64,000 nt of DNA. Source: Reticulitermes speratus (taxonomy: Eukaryota > Arthropoda > Insecta > Blattodea > Rhinotermitidae). Below are positions 10,931-23,510 of the stretch, one piece after another. Position numbers and translations under genes: made by a program. A model generated the notes under the pieces. It saw only the letters and a list, made by a program, of their open reading frames with translations, had not been told where the DNA came from and ran no database searches. Each line of letters opens with the position of its first letter. Within the stretch, counting starts at the first letter, position 1. Location of the stretch: contig JAJKFL010000007.1 in NCBI GenBank assembly GCA_021186555.1, positions 4,783,249 to 4,847,248 on the forward strand, given 5' to 3'.

Positions 10931-13900
10931 TATGAGTGTGTGTGAGTGTTACATAATATACTTTGGACCCTATCAAAAGTATGCGTTGTGGTGAAGTCGA
11001 AGTACAATAACGGTGTGAGTTGCTTGTTGACAGCATACAGACAAGTACGTGTGCATTATATAAAAGACTTTGTGACAGCGTAACTAAGAAACACCGTATA
11101 GTCAATATACTGTGTTGAACCTAACGTACAAGTTGACGTGGTTACGTCCTATACAGTAGATGCGGTGTTTACGCGTACGACGTATACGTGTGAGACACTA
11201 AAGTCATATGACGTTGTGTGACAGTCCGTATACAGTCAAATGACGTGTGTGTGACAGTCCGTATCAGTAATATGACTGTGTTGCTCCGTACGTACAAGTA
11301 TAGTGTGTGTGACATCCGTAACAGTACAATATGACGTGTGTGTGACAGTCCGTACGTAAAGTATGACGTTGTTGACAGTCCGTATACGTACAAGTATGAC
11401 GTGTGTGTGACATCGTATACGTCAATATGACGTGTGTGAAGCCGATACGTACAATATGAGGTGTGTGACAGTCCTTACAGTACAGTTGACGTGTGTGTGA
11501 CAGTCCGTTACTACAAGTAGACGTGTTGACAGCCGTTACAGTCAAGTGAGTGTGGGACAGTCCGATACAGTCAAGTATGACGTTGTGTGACAGCCGTATA
11601 CAGTACAGTATGCGGTGTGTGTACAGTCGAACAACAGTATGACGTGTGTGACAGTCGTATACAGTAAATATGACGTTGTGTGGACAGTCCGATACAGTAC
11701 AGTATGACGTGTGTGTGACATCCGTAACAGTAAAGTATGACGTGTGTGTGACAGTCGTATATACAGTAACTTACAGTCGTATGTACAAGTACGTGTGTGA
11801 CAGTCCGTAACAGTACAATATACGTGGTGTTGACAGTCGTATCAGTACAAGTATGACGTGTGTGTACAGTCCGTATACAGTCAAGTATGAGTTGTGTGTG
11901 ACAGTCCGTAACGTACAAGTATGACGTGTGGTACAGTCCTAAAGTAAAGTTGACGTGTGGTGACAGTCGTATACGTACAAGTATGACGTTGTGGACAGCG
12001 TATACAGTACATATGACGTGTGTGTGGACAGTCCGTATACAGTACAAGTTGACGTTGTTGACAGTCCGTAACAGTACAAGATACTTGGTGACAGTCCTAT
12101 ACAGTACAAGTATGACGTGTGTGTGACAGCCGTATACAGTACAAGTTGACTGTGTTGTGACAGTCCGTATACATACAATATGACGTTGTGTGACAGTCTA
12201 TAAGTACATATACGTGTGTGTGACGTCCTTAGTACAAGTATGACGTGTGTTGACGTCCGTATACATACAAGTATGACGTGTGTGTGACATCCGTATACAG
12301 TACAAGTATGGTGTTGTGACAGTCCTATACAGTAAAGTATGACGGTGTTGACAGTCCTATACAGTACAAGTATGACGTGTGTGTGACAGTCGTATACAGT
12401 ACAGTATGACGTTGGTGTGACAGTCCGTATACAGTACAAGTATGACGTGTGTGTGACAGTCCGTATACAGTACAAGTATGACGTGTGTGTGACAGTCGTA
12501 TACAGTACAGTATGACGTGTGTGTGACATCGTAACAGTACAATATGACGTGTGTGTGACAGTCCGTATACAGTACAAGTTGATTGTGGACGTATACGTCT
12601 GTGTTTGAAGTCCTAACATACAGTATGCGTTGTGTGAGCCGTTGTACGTGACGTGTGTGGACAGCTTAGACAGTATGGTGTTGTGACAGTCTAACAGTAC
12701 AAGTTGACGTGTGGTGACAGGTACTTACTGTTCAAGTATATTGGTCACGTTAAAGTGTTTGTACAGTCCGATACAGTACAATATGAGTGTGTGAAGTCGT
12801 AGTACATATGACTGTGTGACAGTCCGTATACATACAGTTGATTGTGTGACAGTCCGTATACATACAAGTAGGTGTGTGACTCTATACAGACAAGTATGAG
12901 TGTGAGCCATACAGTAATATGATGTGGCGCGTATGTAATTGACTTGGGACAGTCGAACGTACATTGAGTGGTAGTCCTTACAGTACATATGAGGTTTGCA
13001 TCGTTACAGTACAATTATTGGTACGTCGTTATAAAGTCGGTTGACAGTCTATACACAATAACTGGTACAGTCCGTTCATACATATGCGTTTGCCAGTCGT
13101 ATAGTGTGAAGGACATACAGTATGAGTGTGTGGTGTCAGGGTGGTGAAGTGGGGCGCGTAAAGTAAGTATGAGTTGGTGACAGTCGTACAGCGTATACGT
13201 TGGAGTGTGTGTGACGTGTACGTAATAAGCTGTGTATCGTAAGAAAATGGTGTGTACAGCCGTCAGTACAAGTTGAGTTTGTGACATCGTTACGTACAGT
13301 AGACGTTGTGATCGTACAGTACAGTGATGTGTGTGACAGTCCGTATACAGTACAGTACGGTTGAAGTCGTAAAGTATATACGTGTGTAGGTAACAGTAGT
13401 ATACGTTGTGGACGTCGTTAGTACAGTATGATGGTGGTGAGCCGTATACATACAAGTATGACGTGTTGTGGTACAGTACATAGAGTGTGTGTCCGTATAA
13501 GTACAAGTTGGTGTGTGGGGACAGTCCGTTTACAGTCGACAGTATATGACTGTGTGTACGTCCTATACATGTGATGTTTGACAGTTACATCGTTGACGTT
13601 GTGTACCTAAATGACGGTGTGTGAGTCGTATACAGTAAAGTAGACGTGTGTGTGACAGTCCGTTTAAACAAGTATGACGTTGTGTGCCGTAAGTAAAGTA
13701 TGACGTTGTGTGACATCCGTATACAGTACAAGTATGACGGTTACAGTCCGTATGTACAGATAGTGTGACGTTCGTACAGTAAAGTTGACGTGGTGTGACA
13801 GTCCGTATCGTACATTGGAGTACAGTCCATACAGTACAAGTATGTTGTGTACGTCCGTAACGTACAAGTATGAGTGTGTGTGACAGTCCGTATACAGTAC

Positions 13901-14949
13901 AAGTATGAGTGTGTGACAGTCCGTATACAGTACAGTGACGTGTGTTGACAGTCCGTTACAGTACAGTATGACGTGTTGGCAGTCCGTATACAGTACAAGT
14001 TGACGTGTGTGTGACATCCGTTACAGTACAAGTATGACGTGTGTGTGACAGTCCGTATACAGTACAAGTATGACGTGTGTGTGACAGTCCGTATATACAG
14101 TATAGTTGACGTCGTATAGTAGTATGAGTGTGGACAGGTACATCCGTATACGTCAAGTTGACGTGGTGTGAAGTCCTTACAGTACAAGTATGACGTGTTG
14201 TACAGTCCGTTACAGTACAGTTGTGTGATGACAGTCCGTATACAGTACAAGTATGAGTGTGTTGACAGTCCGTATACAGTACAAGTTGACGTTGGTGTGA
14301 TCTCAAAGTATGAGTATATGTGTGTGACAGCCGTATAAGTACAAGTATGCGTGTGTGTGACAGTCCGTAACAGTACAAGTATGGCGTTGTAAGCCGTATC
14401 AGTACAAGTTGAGTGTGTTGTGACGTCCGTAACATAAAGTATGACGTGTGTGTGACAGTCCGTTACAGTACAAAGAGTGATGTGCAGTCGTATCAGTACA
14501 AGATGACGTGGTGGTGACGTCGTTTAAAAGTAAGGTGTGATCGTATACAGTACAAGTATGAGTGTGTGTTGACAGTCCGTATACAGTACAAGTATGACGT
14601 GTGTGTGACAGCCCGTATACAGTACAATATGGGTGTGTGACAGTCCGTATACAGTACAAGTATGACGTGTGTTGACAGTCCGTATACAACAAGTATGACG
14701 TGTGTGTGACAGTCCGTATACAAGTAAGTTGAGTGTGTCGTACAGTCAGTACGTGTTGACAGTGTGTGTGACGTCGTATCGTACAAGTTGAGTGTGTGTG
14801 TCGTATACAGTATGACGGTGTGTGACAGTCCGTATACAGTACAAGTATACGGTGTGTGTGACAGTCGTATACAGTCATATGACGTGTGTGTGACAGTCCG
14901 TATAGTACAGTATGACGTGTGTGTGACAGTCCGTATACAGTACAAGTAT
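10931..14949. repeat. 36-bp minisatellite, error-like degenerate middle
   Basis: The same unit continues, but nearly every copy carries one or more single-base deletions, worst around 12600-13650 and milder towards both ends. Substitutions are much rarer than deletions. A stretch near 10940-11110 is hardly recognisable as the unit. The pattern looks like unpolished long-read consensus rather than ordinary divergence, so exact length and content should not be trusted. Confidence 0.85.
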
Positions 14950-15597
14950 GACGTGTGTGTGCAGTCCGTATACAGTACAAGTATGACGTGTGTGTGAAGT
15001 CCGTATACAGTACAAGTATGACGTGTGTGTGACAGTCCGTATACAGTACAAGTATGACGTGTGTGTGACAGTCCGTATACAGTACAAGTATGACGTGTGT
15101 GTGACAGTCCGTATACAGTACAAGTATGACGTGTGTGTGACAGTCCGTATACAGTACAAGTATGACGTGTGTGTGACAGTCCGTATACAGTACAAGTATG
15201 ACGTGTGTGTGACAGTCCGTATACAGTACAAGTATGACGTGTGTGTGACAGTCCGTATACAGTACAAGTATGACGTGTGTGTGACAGTCCGTATACAGTA
15301 CAAGTATGACGTGTGTGTGACAGTCCGTATACAGTACAAGTATGACGTGTGTGTGACAGTCCGTATACAGTACAAGTATGACGTGTGTGTGACAGTCCGT
15401 ATACAGTACAAGTATGACGTGTGTGTGACAGTCCGTATACAGTACAAGTATGACGTGTGTGTGACAGTCCGTATACAGTACAAGTATGACGTGTGTGTGA
15501 CAGTCCGTATACAGTACAAGTATGACGTGTGTGTGACAGTCCGTATACAGTACAAGTATGACGTGTGTGTGACAGTCCGTATACAGTACAAAGTGGA
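14950..15597. repeat. 36-bp minisatellite, clean right block (about 18 copies)
   Basis: Near-identical copies of the unit seen at 9231-10930 resume and end at a partial unit (GTACAAAGTGG) at about 15597. Confidence 0.95.
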
Positions 15598-16035
15598 CGT
15601 CTAAACTACGAAAATTAGCTGCTGTCACGTCGATCCACATACCAAATGTTCTGACAGCAAAGTGTCGCAGGTTCCGTTGTCATCAAAGAAAGAAAGCACT
15701 GAATCTTTCTAGCAGCTGTCAATATGGCTAAACTAGCACAGGACTTCTACAAGCGTACTTCAGTGCAACAAATGTCGCTACGCTAGAACTGAAAGTAGAG
15801 GCCTGCTGTATGCAGTCTGTGCTATCTGACTATGTCTGTAGGTTATGTCTTACTCATGTCCTAGTTGTGTTTTCATAAGTGTGGCAGCCATATGCTCGCA
15901 ATTGTGCCATCTGAAGCACAAATCTGTAACTTAGTTTTCACAGCAGAAAGACGAGAGCGAGATGAAACAGTATGGAAAGGATAAGAGAAGGAAGGAGGAG
16001 GTTTGAAGGCTCGAAGTATAAAAGAAATGGCTCTC
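15598..16035. other. Non-coding spacer
   Basis: No gene or repeat recognised to the right of the 36-bp array. I searched the minus strand here for a signal-peptide exon of the 6761-7565 gene and saw none. Confidence 0.4.
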
Positions 16036-16312
16036 CGGTAAATGGTAAAGCAATCCCATTACAGGCCTGGACAGGCCCTTAGGGTTCCAGGAGGTTGAGG
16101 CTCCTAGATTTATAGACAATCGCCACATGAAGGTGGTAGGGTCGTCAGCCCTGCGCACCGGCCGCCTTTACCCCCAGGAAATATTCCTGGCACTCATTTC
16201 TGTTAGAGGCTGAGTCTACCCCAGGGCCATAGTGCGGCCGGAACGATTATGTCAGTGAAAAATTCCAGTGACACCATCGGGAATCGAACCCGCGATATTC
16301 CGGTTGAAGGCA
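16036..16312 (-). mobile_element. tRNA-derived SINE, family B
   Basis: Minus-strand copy. The 3' tail is at 16036-16060 (GGTAAAGCAATCCC on plus), the body contains CCGGCCGCCTTTACCCCC and AGGAAATATTCC, and the head carries a B box (plus strand GGGAATCGAACCC at about 16280). The A-box end of the head is lost. Other copies are at 17519, 27220, 29855 and 43711. Confidence 0.75.
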
Positions 16313-17507
16313 ACAGCCCTCTATCTCTTTTACTGCAGTGTAGAGGAATCCTTCGGTGAGGTCTTACAGGCAGTCTTGGTGGCGGAAGATGTGTGCCTGT
16401 CGCTACGATCCGTGCTCAGTTTGCCTGCTGCTCTATTTAATGTAAACCGTGGAAAGTGACTGTAAGACTTGCATGTTGTGATGCAGATGCCAGACAGTGG
16501 AACGGTACCGCGGAGTAGAGAAAGGCAGAACGACGGAATATCGTTAACTGAGACGCGTCATTAACACAGTTCAAAAAAATATATGTATTCATTGTAAGAA
16601 GCACATATGCGCCACTATGGATGTCTGCCTCTTACTGTAACGCTGAAGTAGCTGACAATTGTTTTGCAAGCAAAAGTGCTACAGACTTATTTCAGGTGGT
16701 CGTCCTATTATACATGGCTGACTTAGTAAATGGATTGTTTATGAAACTCGCGGTAATTCCGCGTTTTCTTTAATAAGATATTTCTTATATCTTTGACTTC
16801 TACCGTGCCTGTTCAAAGAAATCTGCACTGAATAATTTGTGTTTGCCAGTAACTTAACGACGGATCTACAGTCGAGAGATCAGTTTTTCCAGGGCATGCC
16901 TGGATTTTGCCTGTGTGGGTTTCCCCGAATATTACATGAATATCTTAACGCAATGTGTCAAGAAGTCGATGTGGACTCAACGACGTGAATTTAACAAGAA
17001 AATTAACAAACTTTATTCATTCTATTCTATAAATGTCTAAGAAAATTAACACTTTCTTCCACTGGCCTAAAATGAACAAATTTTGTTTGCATTGAATCTA
17101 CTTTCGAGAATAGGGCCGTAGGGAGAAATGAAGGCTTCAGAGTTTTCGGCAATATTACAGTGGTTATATGCAGTGCGATTGAATTTGGTGGGGGAGGTTT
17201 TTCGGGGCCCTTATCTGGATTTATCAGTTGGTGACGTAAGGGAGGTGAAGACCTTACTGGATTGAGAAGAAGATCGATGCTAAGCAATAGGGAAGCGTCC
17301 CCTTAGTCATAAAAGTTTGTGAAACATGAATTTTGTGTCATTATTCGTTTCAGAGATACAATATTGTGAGACACACGCACGCACATTTGTGCATGTACAC
17401 ACACTAGCCAGCTAGACGACATTCAAGACCCGCCCTCAGGAGCCAACTTAGACAAGAGCCATGAATTAATAAAATAGAATATTTTTTGCCCTTATTTGAT
17501 GTTTTCT
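16313..17507. other. Non-coding stretch
   Basis: No gene recognised; no splice-bounded frame or repeat family was identified. Confidence 0.4.
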
Positions 17508-17518
17508 GCTTCTATTCA

Positions 17519-17764
17519 GGGGCACGCGGTGGCGCAGTTGGTTGAGGCACTGCGCTACAAGCCCGAAGGTCGCGGGTTCGATGAGTCATTGGAATTTTTC
17601 ATTGACATAATCCTCTGGCCGCCTCTAACAGAAATGAGTACCAGGAATATTTCGTGGGGGTAAAGGCGGCCTTCATATGCTGATTGTCTATAAATTCTGG
17701 GAGCCTCAACTTCCTGGAACCCTCAGGGTCTGTCCAGGCCTGTACAGGGATTGCTTGCTTGCTC
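17519..17764 (+). mobile_element. tRNA-derived SINE, family B, with target duplication
   Basis: The head has A box GGTGGCGCAGTTGG and B box GCGGGTTCGATGAG, followed by the family B body and a (TTGC)n-like tail. An exact 11-bp target duplication, gcttctattca, flanks it at 17508-17518 and 17765-17775, showing retrotransposition of the whole unit. Confidence 0.9.
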
Positions 17765-17775
17765 GCTTCTATTCA

Positions 17776-18915
17776 ACCAGCTTCAGTATGTTAATTTCAG
17801 TTACGTATGAGTCTCGCTCCTCCGGAAAATCTTTTAAAACGCCGTATCTGAATATTATTTTTTATAGGCAACTTTCGCGAGCCGCACCAATGACGTGCGC
17901 GAGCCAAGTTATGGTCACCCCTGCACTAGACTATTTGTGTTATGTGCAAATCCCGAAATACTAGCATACTCTTACGGCAGTGTACCAGGTTTAGCAGATC
18001 TGAATGTCACTAAAAGAAACACATTTTGTGCCTACTTTCTGCCCGTTCAGGCACGTCCACATCCTAAATGTTGTTCCTCGGTAACGCATTAAAATGCGTC
18101 CGTTGAGTGGCTAGCAGTCCTGCCTTCTATGCGAGCGGTCTTGTGTTCGTATATCAGTAAGTAGACTGCTACGCTAGATGGAGTTGTTCGTCGTTTTCTG
18201 GGCAGATTGCAATTCTGTCGCTTTAGGTAGGTTGGCAGCATTGCTGATGGCTTGTCTTTACCGTCTGTGTAGCTGTCTATACCACAAAATATTCGAAAGT
18301 ATCTGAAAGTGTTTTAGAAGTATATTGAGGGGATTTACAAAATTCTGATCCTGTGAATTCCAGTAGTTTGCTTCTACACAAACAGTGCAGTGAGATGCTG
18401 AGCTATTTAGAAGGTAATGTGTGATTTTATTCTAATTTTGATCAGATTAAATTTCTTTTCATATGAATTTTTACCGACGTGTCTTTGATTGAAATTGGAT
18501 TAACTGTTTTACCCTGTTTACGGTCATTCTGTTTTCATAGCCCTTACATCTTCCCATGTGTCGATATAAAATGTGTTAGAGAGAAATTTTATAAAATGTA
18601 TTTACTCGTGTTCTTCACCATATCCTGTCTCAACGACGACCAGCAACGCAATCCATACAAGCACCACCTGAAAATGTAGAAACATTTTTTACCTTTTATA
18701 ATTTCAATCAAATTATTCTTTTGCTATTAATGATACAAATTAGTTGACAGTGTTTTAATAAAGGATATTCCATCGTATTTTAAAAATTACTTCGCAAAAT
18801 TACCGTCAAATACAAATCTATGTATTGTTTAGCAATATTCTGTTAACAATATCATTAGGTTTAGTATATAAAATGTAAAATGAAGTACTTTTAGTTCCTT
18901 TTACATTTTTATATT
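17776..18915. other. Non-coding stretch
   Basis: No gene recognised. A tRNA-like string near 18110-18160 is discussed among the rejected items. Confidence 0.4.
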
Positions 18916-18954
18916 AAGCCTGATATTGGCCTTTTTGGGCGAAACATATAGCTT
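18916..18954 (+). ncRNA. Degenerate hammerhead motif
   Basis: Stem I strands AAGC and GCTT pair perfectly, and GAAAC is present, but the core reads CTGATAT instead of CTGATGA and stem II is imperfect. Probably an inactive relic of the same family as 7871-7910. Confidence 0.4.
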
Positions 18955-19388
18955 ACTGTTAGAGCATATTCTTGTACAAAAAATTTACTTGTTTTCACAG
19001 TAGGTTTATTAGCAAATCCAGAAATATATTTGACCAAGTCGTTTTAAGTAACTTTAAGTTTTCTAACTATGATTGAGTTTTTGCAGTTGGTACCCCTTGC
19101 CCTAAAATTGAAGGAACACATGTTGGCTGTTCGCGATTGCTTAAAGAGTATAGAATATAATCGCCCCTTCTCTTTCTGAAGTCCGTCATCCCCATCGTCA
19201 ACCTATGACGTGTGGCGCCGCGGCCAGACTGACCCCCACTTGAGGCTGACATTGATACGCCATTCGTGACAAAAGCCGAGGATTCTTGTTAGGGCGTATT
19301 TAATAGCAACGTACTGTGGATGTAAGATGTGTGAAAATGTATGAATATGTCAGAGTGTTTCTTTCACCAGGTATTTTGAATATTCGAT

Positions 19389-19545
19389 TCTTGTTAAAAG
19401 TCACAGTCTTACACAACACATACACAAGTTCTCCAGCTTACTGGATTCGGTTTTGTTAACAAGCCATCATCAGACCTTTCTTTATCACGAGCCGTCCGGT
19501 GGAACTTATCCTTGCATAAGGGATTGAGATCTCATCGCTTCACAA
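19389..19545 (-). mobile_element. Diverged copy of the 8611-8760 retroelement end
   Basis: Shares ACAGTCTTACACAACA and AACAAGCCATCATCAGA with 8611-8760. The hammerhead core CTGATGA is intact on the minus strand, but the GAAA box reads GAAT, so it is predicted inactive. Confidence 0.5.
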
Positions 19546-19576
19546 TATTCTTCATAAAATTGTTGAAATAAGTGTG

Positions 19577-19712
19577 ATTTCAGGCTTCCGCCGTGATGTA
19601 GATCAAATCTACGCTCTTCTTGGATGTTACGCAGCGTTGAGTGGTAGTTCTGTCCCGAAACGTCGATACATAACTACCAATCAGCGCTGCGTAAGATCGC
19701 AGAACAGCGCAG
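19577..19712. repeat. Foldback element, CTTCTGGGAT/CGTTTCGG family
   Basis: Inverted arms include GCTCTTCTTGGATGTTACGC on the left and GCGTAAGATCGCAGAACAGC on the right, around TCCCGAAACGTCGATAC. The central hammerhead-like part seen in the 32966 copy is deleted. Confidence 0.55.
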
Positions 19713-20019
19713 ATATTGAAATAATTATATAAAATATGGATAAAATTATGGAGTATAGAAAGGTTATTGGTGCTATCATTTTAAATATAAATAAGAATGA
19801 TAAGCATTACGTCTTGTGTATTGAAGACTGTGTTTTAATGTAACATTTAGTAACAAGATTACGCCCTGTCGTTTGGGTTGCAGTTTCCGACATTACGTAA
19901 GATTGTAGTGCTGTCACGTTCAAGGTCAAGCAAATGGACACACACTGTCTGTCGAAGGCCTGTTAATCTATACATTTATGAAAGTGTTTCTTTTGTACAA
20001 AGAGATTGAAGACTCAAGT

Positions 20020-20330
20020 CCTCTTTGATGTTTCGCCATGTGGTTAGAGTTATAGTTCCCGGCGTTTCGAAACATTGTAGCACCTTCATCTTCAAGGCCA
20101 TAGAGTTCGAGCAGAATTTACGAGTGAAGTTCTCACAGCAGTCCAACTGCTTGACCCTGAAGATGAAGGCGGTATGATGTTTTGAAACGTCGGGAACTAG
20201 AACCCCAGCGACACAGCTACCATTCCAGAGGACTTGAAGTTTCATCAACACTGCTGTGGGAAATTCAAATCTTACAAAAAAAATAGCGACGGGACTGGAA
20301 ATATTTGAGGACAAGACCATTACACGGTTC
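20020..20330. repeat. Dispersed repeat with mirrored GAAACGTCGGGAACT-like ends
   Basis: Inverted blocks at about 20050-20095 and 20160-20205 resemble each other (AGTTCCCGGCGTTTCGAAAC and its reverse complement). A minus-strand frame across 20030-20280 has the flavour of a translated repeat common in insect predictions (FEFPTAVLMKLQVLWNGS), which I read as transposon remnant, not a gene. Confidence 0.5.
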
Positions 20331-20877
20331 GATGAACGGTGATATTATTTCGTTTACAACGTGAAGTAGAGGCGTGAAATTATCCTGGATGGTACGTACC
20401 TTGTTTGTTGAGGTCCACATTTGTTCCTCAGGTTAAGCTGACGTTAGCACGCTGCTCAAGTCAAAGAGTTGTGAAGCAGTAACGCAAACCTGTCGACATC
20501 TCACAGTTTTATACTGCATTTGATCGTATGAAGGCTTGTCGGAGCGAAACCACATGCAGGAGAGGCGAGAAAACAGCTTCACGCAGTTTCATTGTCATTC
20601 CGTGGAACGTTGAGTTTCGTGAGATGTGGCTCAATTCTCAAGAACGCGCTCTCTAATTAAAAGTGCATATAGCTGTGCTTATTTCTCACAGTGATGGAAA
20701 GTATGATAAGCTTATACATCTGTTTGCAGTACTTTTGTAACTGATAATTAGCACAAATTGGTTTTTGTTTGTTTCCCTCTTTTTCATGACAAAAAGAATG
20801 TCTGAAGAAAATAATTTCATTTTGGACATTTAAGTTGAGGAATATTTAAAATAACACTATATATGTATTTTTATCGC

Positions 20878-21110
20878 AATGTGCCTTCTAAAACACGTGA
20901 CTGAAGGAAAGTTAGAAGGAAGGATAGAAATGACTGGAAGTCGAGGAAGAAGGCGTAAGCAGCTACTGGATGACCTTAAGGAAAAGAGAAGATACTGGAA
21001 ATTGACAGAGGAAGCACTAGATAGCAACCTGTGGAGAACTCGCTTTGGAAGAGGTTACGGACCTGTCGTAAGACAGACTGCAGAATGAATGAATGAATAG
21101 ATACTGATAT
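20878..21110 (+). pseudogene. LINE 3' end (5'-truncated ORF2 C-terminus)
   Basis: About 68 codons, close to identical with the C-terminal end of the LINE ORF at 37403-38824 (shared GRIEMTG, QLLDDLKEK and RTRFGRGYGPVVRQT blocks), ending in TGA at 21086-21088 and followed by a short (GAAT)n tail. Everything upstream of the CLLKHV block is missing. This is a dead-on-arrival insertion. Confidence 0.85.
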
Positions 21111-21644
21111 AATAATCTTTCTCCTCTTCAGCTTTTACGGCTGACACGCTACTGTGTGTTCTAAATCAAAACTAACTTCTGGAACTGTGTAAAGTTCACA
21201 CTTGTGCTAGAGCTCGGCAGACGTGACAGCACCCACGCTGTCATCTTCGTCAGCTTCTTGTATTATAATTTGTCGCTACATTTAAATTAATTTCATCGTG
21301 CTGCTATCAGACCTGATAATTTAACTATTCTGACGTTAAAATGCTTCTTATAAATCATATTTTAAGCGCACTTTTAAGGCAGGGTGTAAAGTTTGCTTCA
21401 AGATGCTTTGAAAATTCGAATTTATGCTTACGCTTTTCTACTGCCTACGACTACTTACGAAAGCTGTGTGTCAAATAAAGCGGAAACATTAAGAGAGAAA
21501 ATTGCTGCCTACTAAGCGCGATAACATTAATTAATACTTTAGAAGAAGGAGAGGAAGTGGCTGTGTTTACAAAGCGCACGCCTTCAGTTTGCTGCACTAA
21601 CGGCGGGCGGCAGATGTTCGTGTTGCAAAATGAAGCAGCGTGTG
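21111..21644. other. Non-coding spacer
   Basis: No gene or repeat recognised. Confidence 0.4.
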
Positions 21645-21795
21645 AAGATTGACGTCTTCTGGGATGTGACGTCCTGTGGTCCCATAGACATTTACCGAAG
21701 ATTCGGAGGAAAACACTGCCTCCATCTTCAGGTCAGAAAGGTAACCTGAAAATGAGGATCGAAACGTCGGTAAATTTCTACCAGACTACACTTTT
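21645..21795. repeat. Diverged foldback element, CTTCTGGGAT family
   Basis: Starts GTCTTCTGGGATGTGACG and has mirrored motifs TTTACCGAAGATTCGG and CGAAACGTCGGTAAA. On the minus strand a CTGAAGA box and a GGAGG/CCTCC stem II are present, but the next box reads GAAT; on the plus strand CTGAAAA replaces CTGANGA. Both look inactive. Confidence 0.5.
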
Positions 21796-22232
21796 TTAAA
21801 TTTATTCGTCAGTGAATCTTGTGTACATCACATCAAGTACCATGACATTTCATCATAACATTGACATTTAAGATGTGACACTTTAAAGCCCTATACTTTA
21901 CAGCGGTCCGTTTCTCCGCACATACGTATGGTAAGTCTTATAGTATGGGGCGTCAGCAGGGCGGCGGATGTGGGGTGGGGGGACACGGCAATACATGTAC
22001 TTCGCCAGTTTGTGCGATGTGCAAGGAGACTTAAAAGAATGCGTCTAGTTGATCGCCGTATATTTGTCTGCGTGTCCGCCCGCGACAGCTTTTCCATCTG
22101 GCTCGCTTCAAGAAATCCATATAGTCTGGCAGCGTGAGAAGCCGTCGGCCTTGAAGACTATAGGATATCATCTGACCCAACATCCGTGATACCGCATTAC
22201 ATTTTGGTCGCGGCCAACCTACATAATCAGGA
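21796..22232. other. Non-coding spacer
   Basis: No gene recognised. Frames at 21891-22137 overlap on opposite strands and have no family resemblance. Confidence 0.4.
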
Positions 22233-22244
22233 GTTAAAAGCCGT

Positions 22245-22532
22245 AAGGTAAAAGGTAGAGTTCACCCTAGAACAGGCCATGAAGGCCCAGAGGGGGAGTA
22301 AAGGTATAGCTCTACTCTTTCTTTAACCTCGGCGCTAGATGGTGGTGGGTGGTCAACTCCACCCCCCGGCCGATTTACCCCCGGGAATGACCCGGTACCC
22401 ATTGAACAGGAGGCTGGGTAAGCCCCAGGGCCGGTCTGGACAGGTGCTGAAAATCTCGCCCCACCGGGTTTCGATCCCCGGACCGCCCAGCCTGTAGCGA
22501 GTCGCTGTACCGACTACGCTATCCCGGCCCAC
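22245..22532 (-). mobile_element. tRNA-derived SINE, family D, with target duplication
   Basis: Minus-strand copy. The head has A box GCGTAGTCGGTACAGC and B box GGGGATCGAAACCC. The body passes GAACAGGAGGCTGGGTAAG (plus strand) and ends in a GGTAAA-type tail. An exact 12-bp duplication, gttaaaagccgt, flanks it at 22233-22244 and 22533-22544. Confidence 0.92.
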
Positions 22533-22544
22533 GTTAAAAGCCGT

Positions 22545-22860
22545 GTAGCAGGTAGCTGCGTAATACCCCTGAAGAGCGCAGATCTCAAAGAATACACTTC
22601 ACTGCGGAGTAACACCTAAATGTCTGGAATCTTCCTCTTCCATGTTTCAGTCCCTTCGGGGCCATTATCAAGGAGTATAAGGAGTATCAGTTAGTCACAA
22701 GGGAAAGATACAAAATATACAATGTTGCGTGTAATAAAATCAAGAATGCATTGACAATTGTAAGATACAAAGATGTAAAAATGTAGAGATAAAGACTACG
22801 ACGGCCGACACCAGGAGGGGCCGAAACATGTGGGGTTAGAGTGTAGATAGCGGCTACACC
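22545..22860. repeat. Relics of foldback and hammerhead-type elements
   Basis: A CTGAAGAGCGCAGATCTC end of the foldback family lies at about 22568-22585. Mirrored GAAACATG motifs at about 22642-22650 (minus) and 22822-22832 (plus, after a GGCC/GGCC stem) resemble hammerheads, but both lack an intact CTGANGA box. Confidence 0.35.
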
Positions 22861-23470
22861 ACAATACACTGCATTTGATGGTTTAATTACTAAGATTGAC
22901 AGGCAACGCTTTGATCACGACGTTAGTAAAAGCCGAACAGCGGGTCCTACTATGCAGAACGCCGTTTTATTGAACGCAGTTTTATAAAATTTGTTATTGG
23001 TTACTCTTCTATAATGTTATGAAATAATTTAATTTTTATTTCAATTAGGCAGCACGGACTGTGTCCCACAGCGTTAAGTGGAAGACTGAGGTCCGCATTT
23101 AGGTTGAGACCAGAAAAACACACTCCGAAATATAAATTAGCTTGAGAAAAACCTTCTCTATCAGACTCGGGGCAATCTTCCATTCCTTGCAGAGAATACG
23201 AAGCATTTCTTACTTTTATCATTCTTCATTAACGGTCAATGTGACAGAAGAAGCATTTCATACGGGCGAGTTTAGAAAGTATCGGCAGAGAAAATTCAGC
23301 CAAGTCACATGTAAATCCTACACAAGGGAGCTTTCACACTTGAAGGTGTTTTCTGTAATTGTATACGGTGTGTGTGTATCGGGAGGGGGGGAGGGGGGAC
23401 GCGTGAAACTAAAATTAGTTGATTTTTTTTTACGTTGTGCTCGCCGTGCATTCTGATATCACTCCACAAT
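22861..23470. other. Non-coding spacer
   Basis: No gene recognised. A G-rich tract lies at about 23380-23400. Confidence 0.4.
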
Positions 23471-23510
23471 TAAACCAACAAATGCACTTTATTTCTTAAG
23501 TATGTCCATT

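Noticed and set aside
9231..15597. CRISPR array
   Set aside because: Units are directly adjacent without spacers, the surroundings are eukaryotic, and no cas-like gene is present.
9140..15640. Very long repetitive open frames on both strands (12-residue repeats)
   Set aside because: The 36-bp unit is a multiple of three without stops in several frames, so long frames arise automatically. Both strands and more than one frame are open, and no splice or signal context exists.
18105..18165. tRNA-like fragment with weak A and B boxes
   Set aside because: Only a loose match (GAGTGGCTAGCAGTCC and TTGTGTTCGTATATC) without a recognisable SINE body, duplication or second copy.
19976..20320. 114-residue minus-strand frame as a gene
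   Set aside because: It resembles a translated dispersed repeat commonly predicted in insect genomes and contains mirrored GAAACGTCGGGAACT blocks.
22640..22840. Two further hammerhead-like GAAACATG motifs
   Set aside because: Neither has an intact CTGANGA box, and one has G at the cleavage position, so they are treated only as relics.
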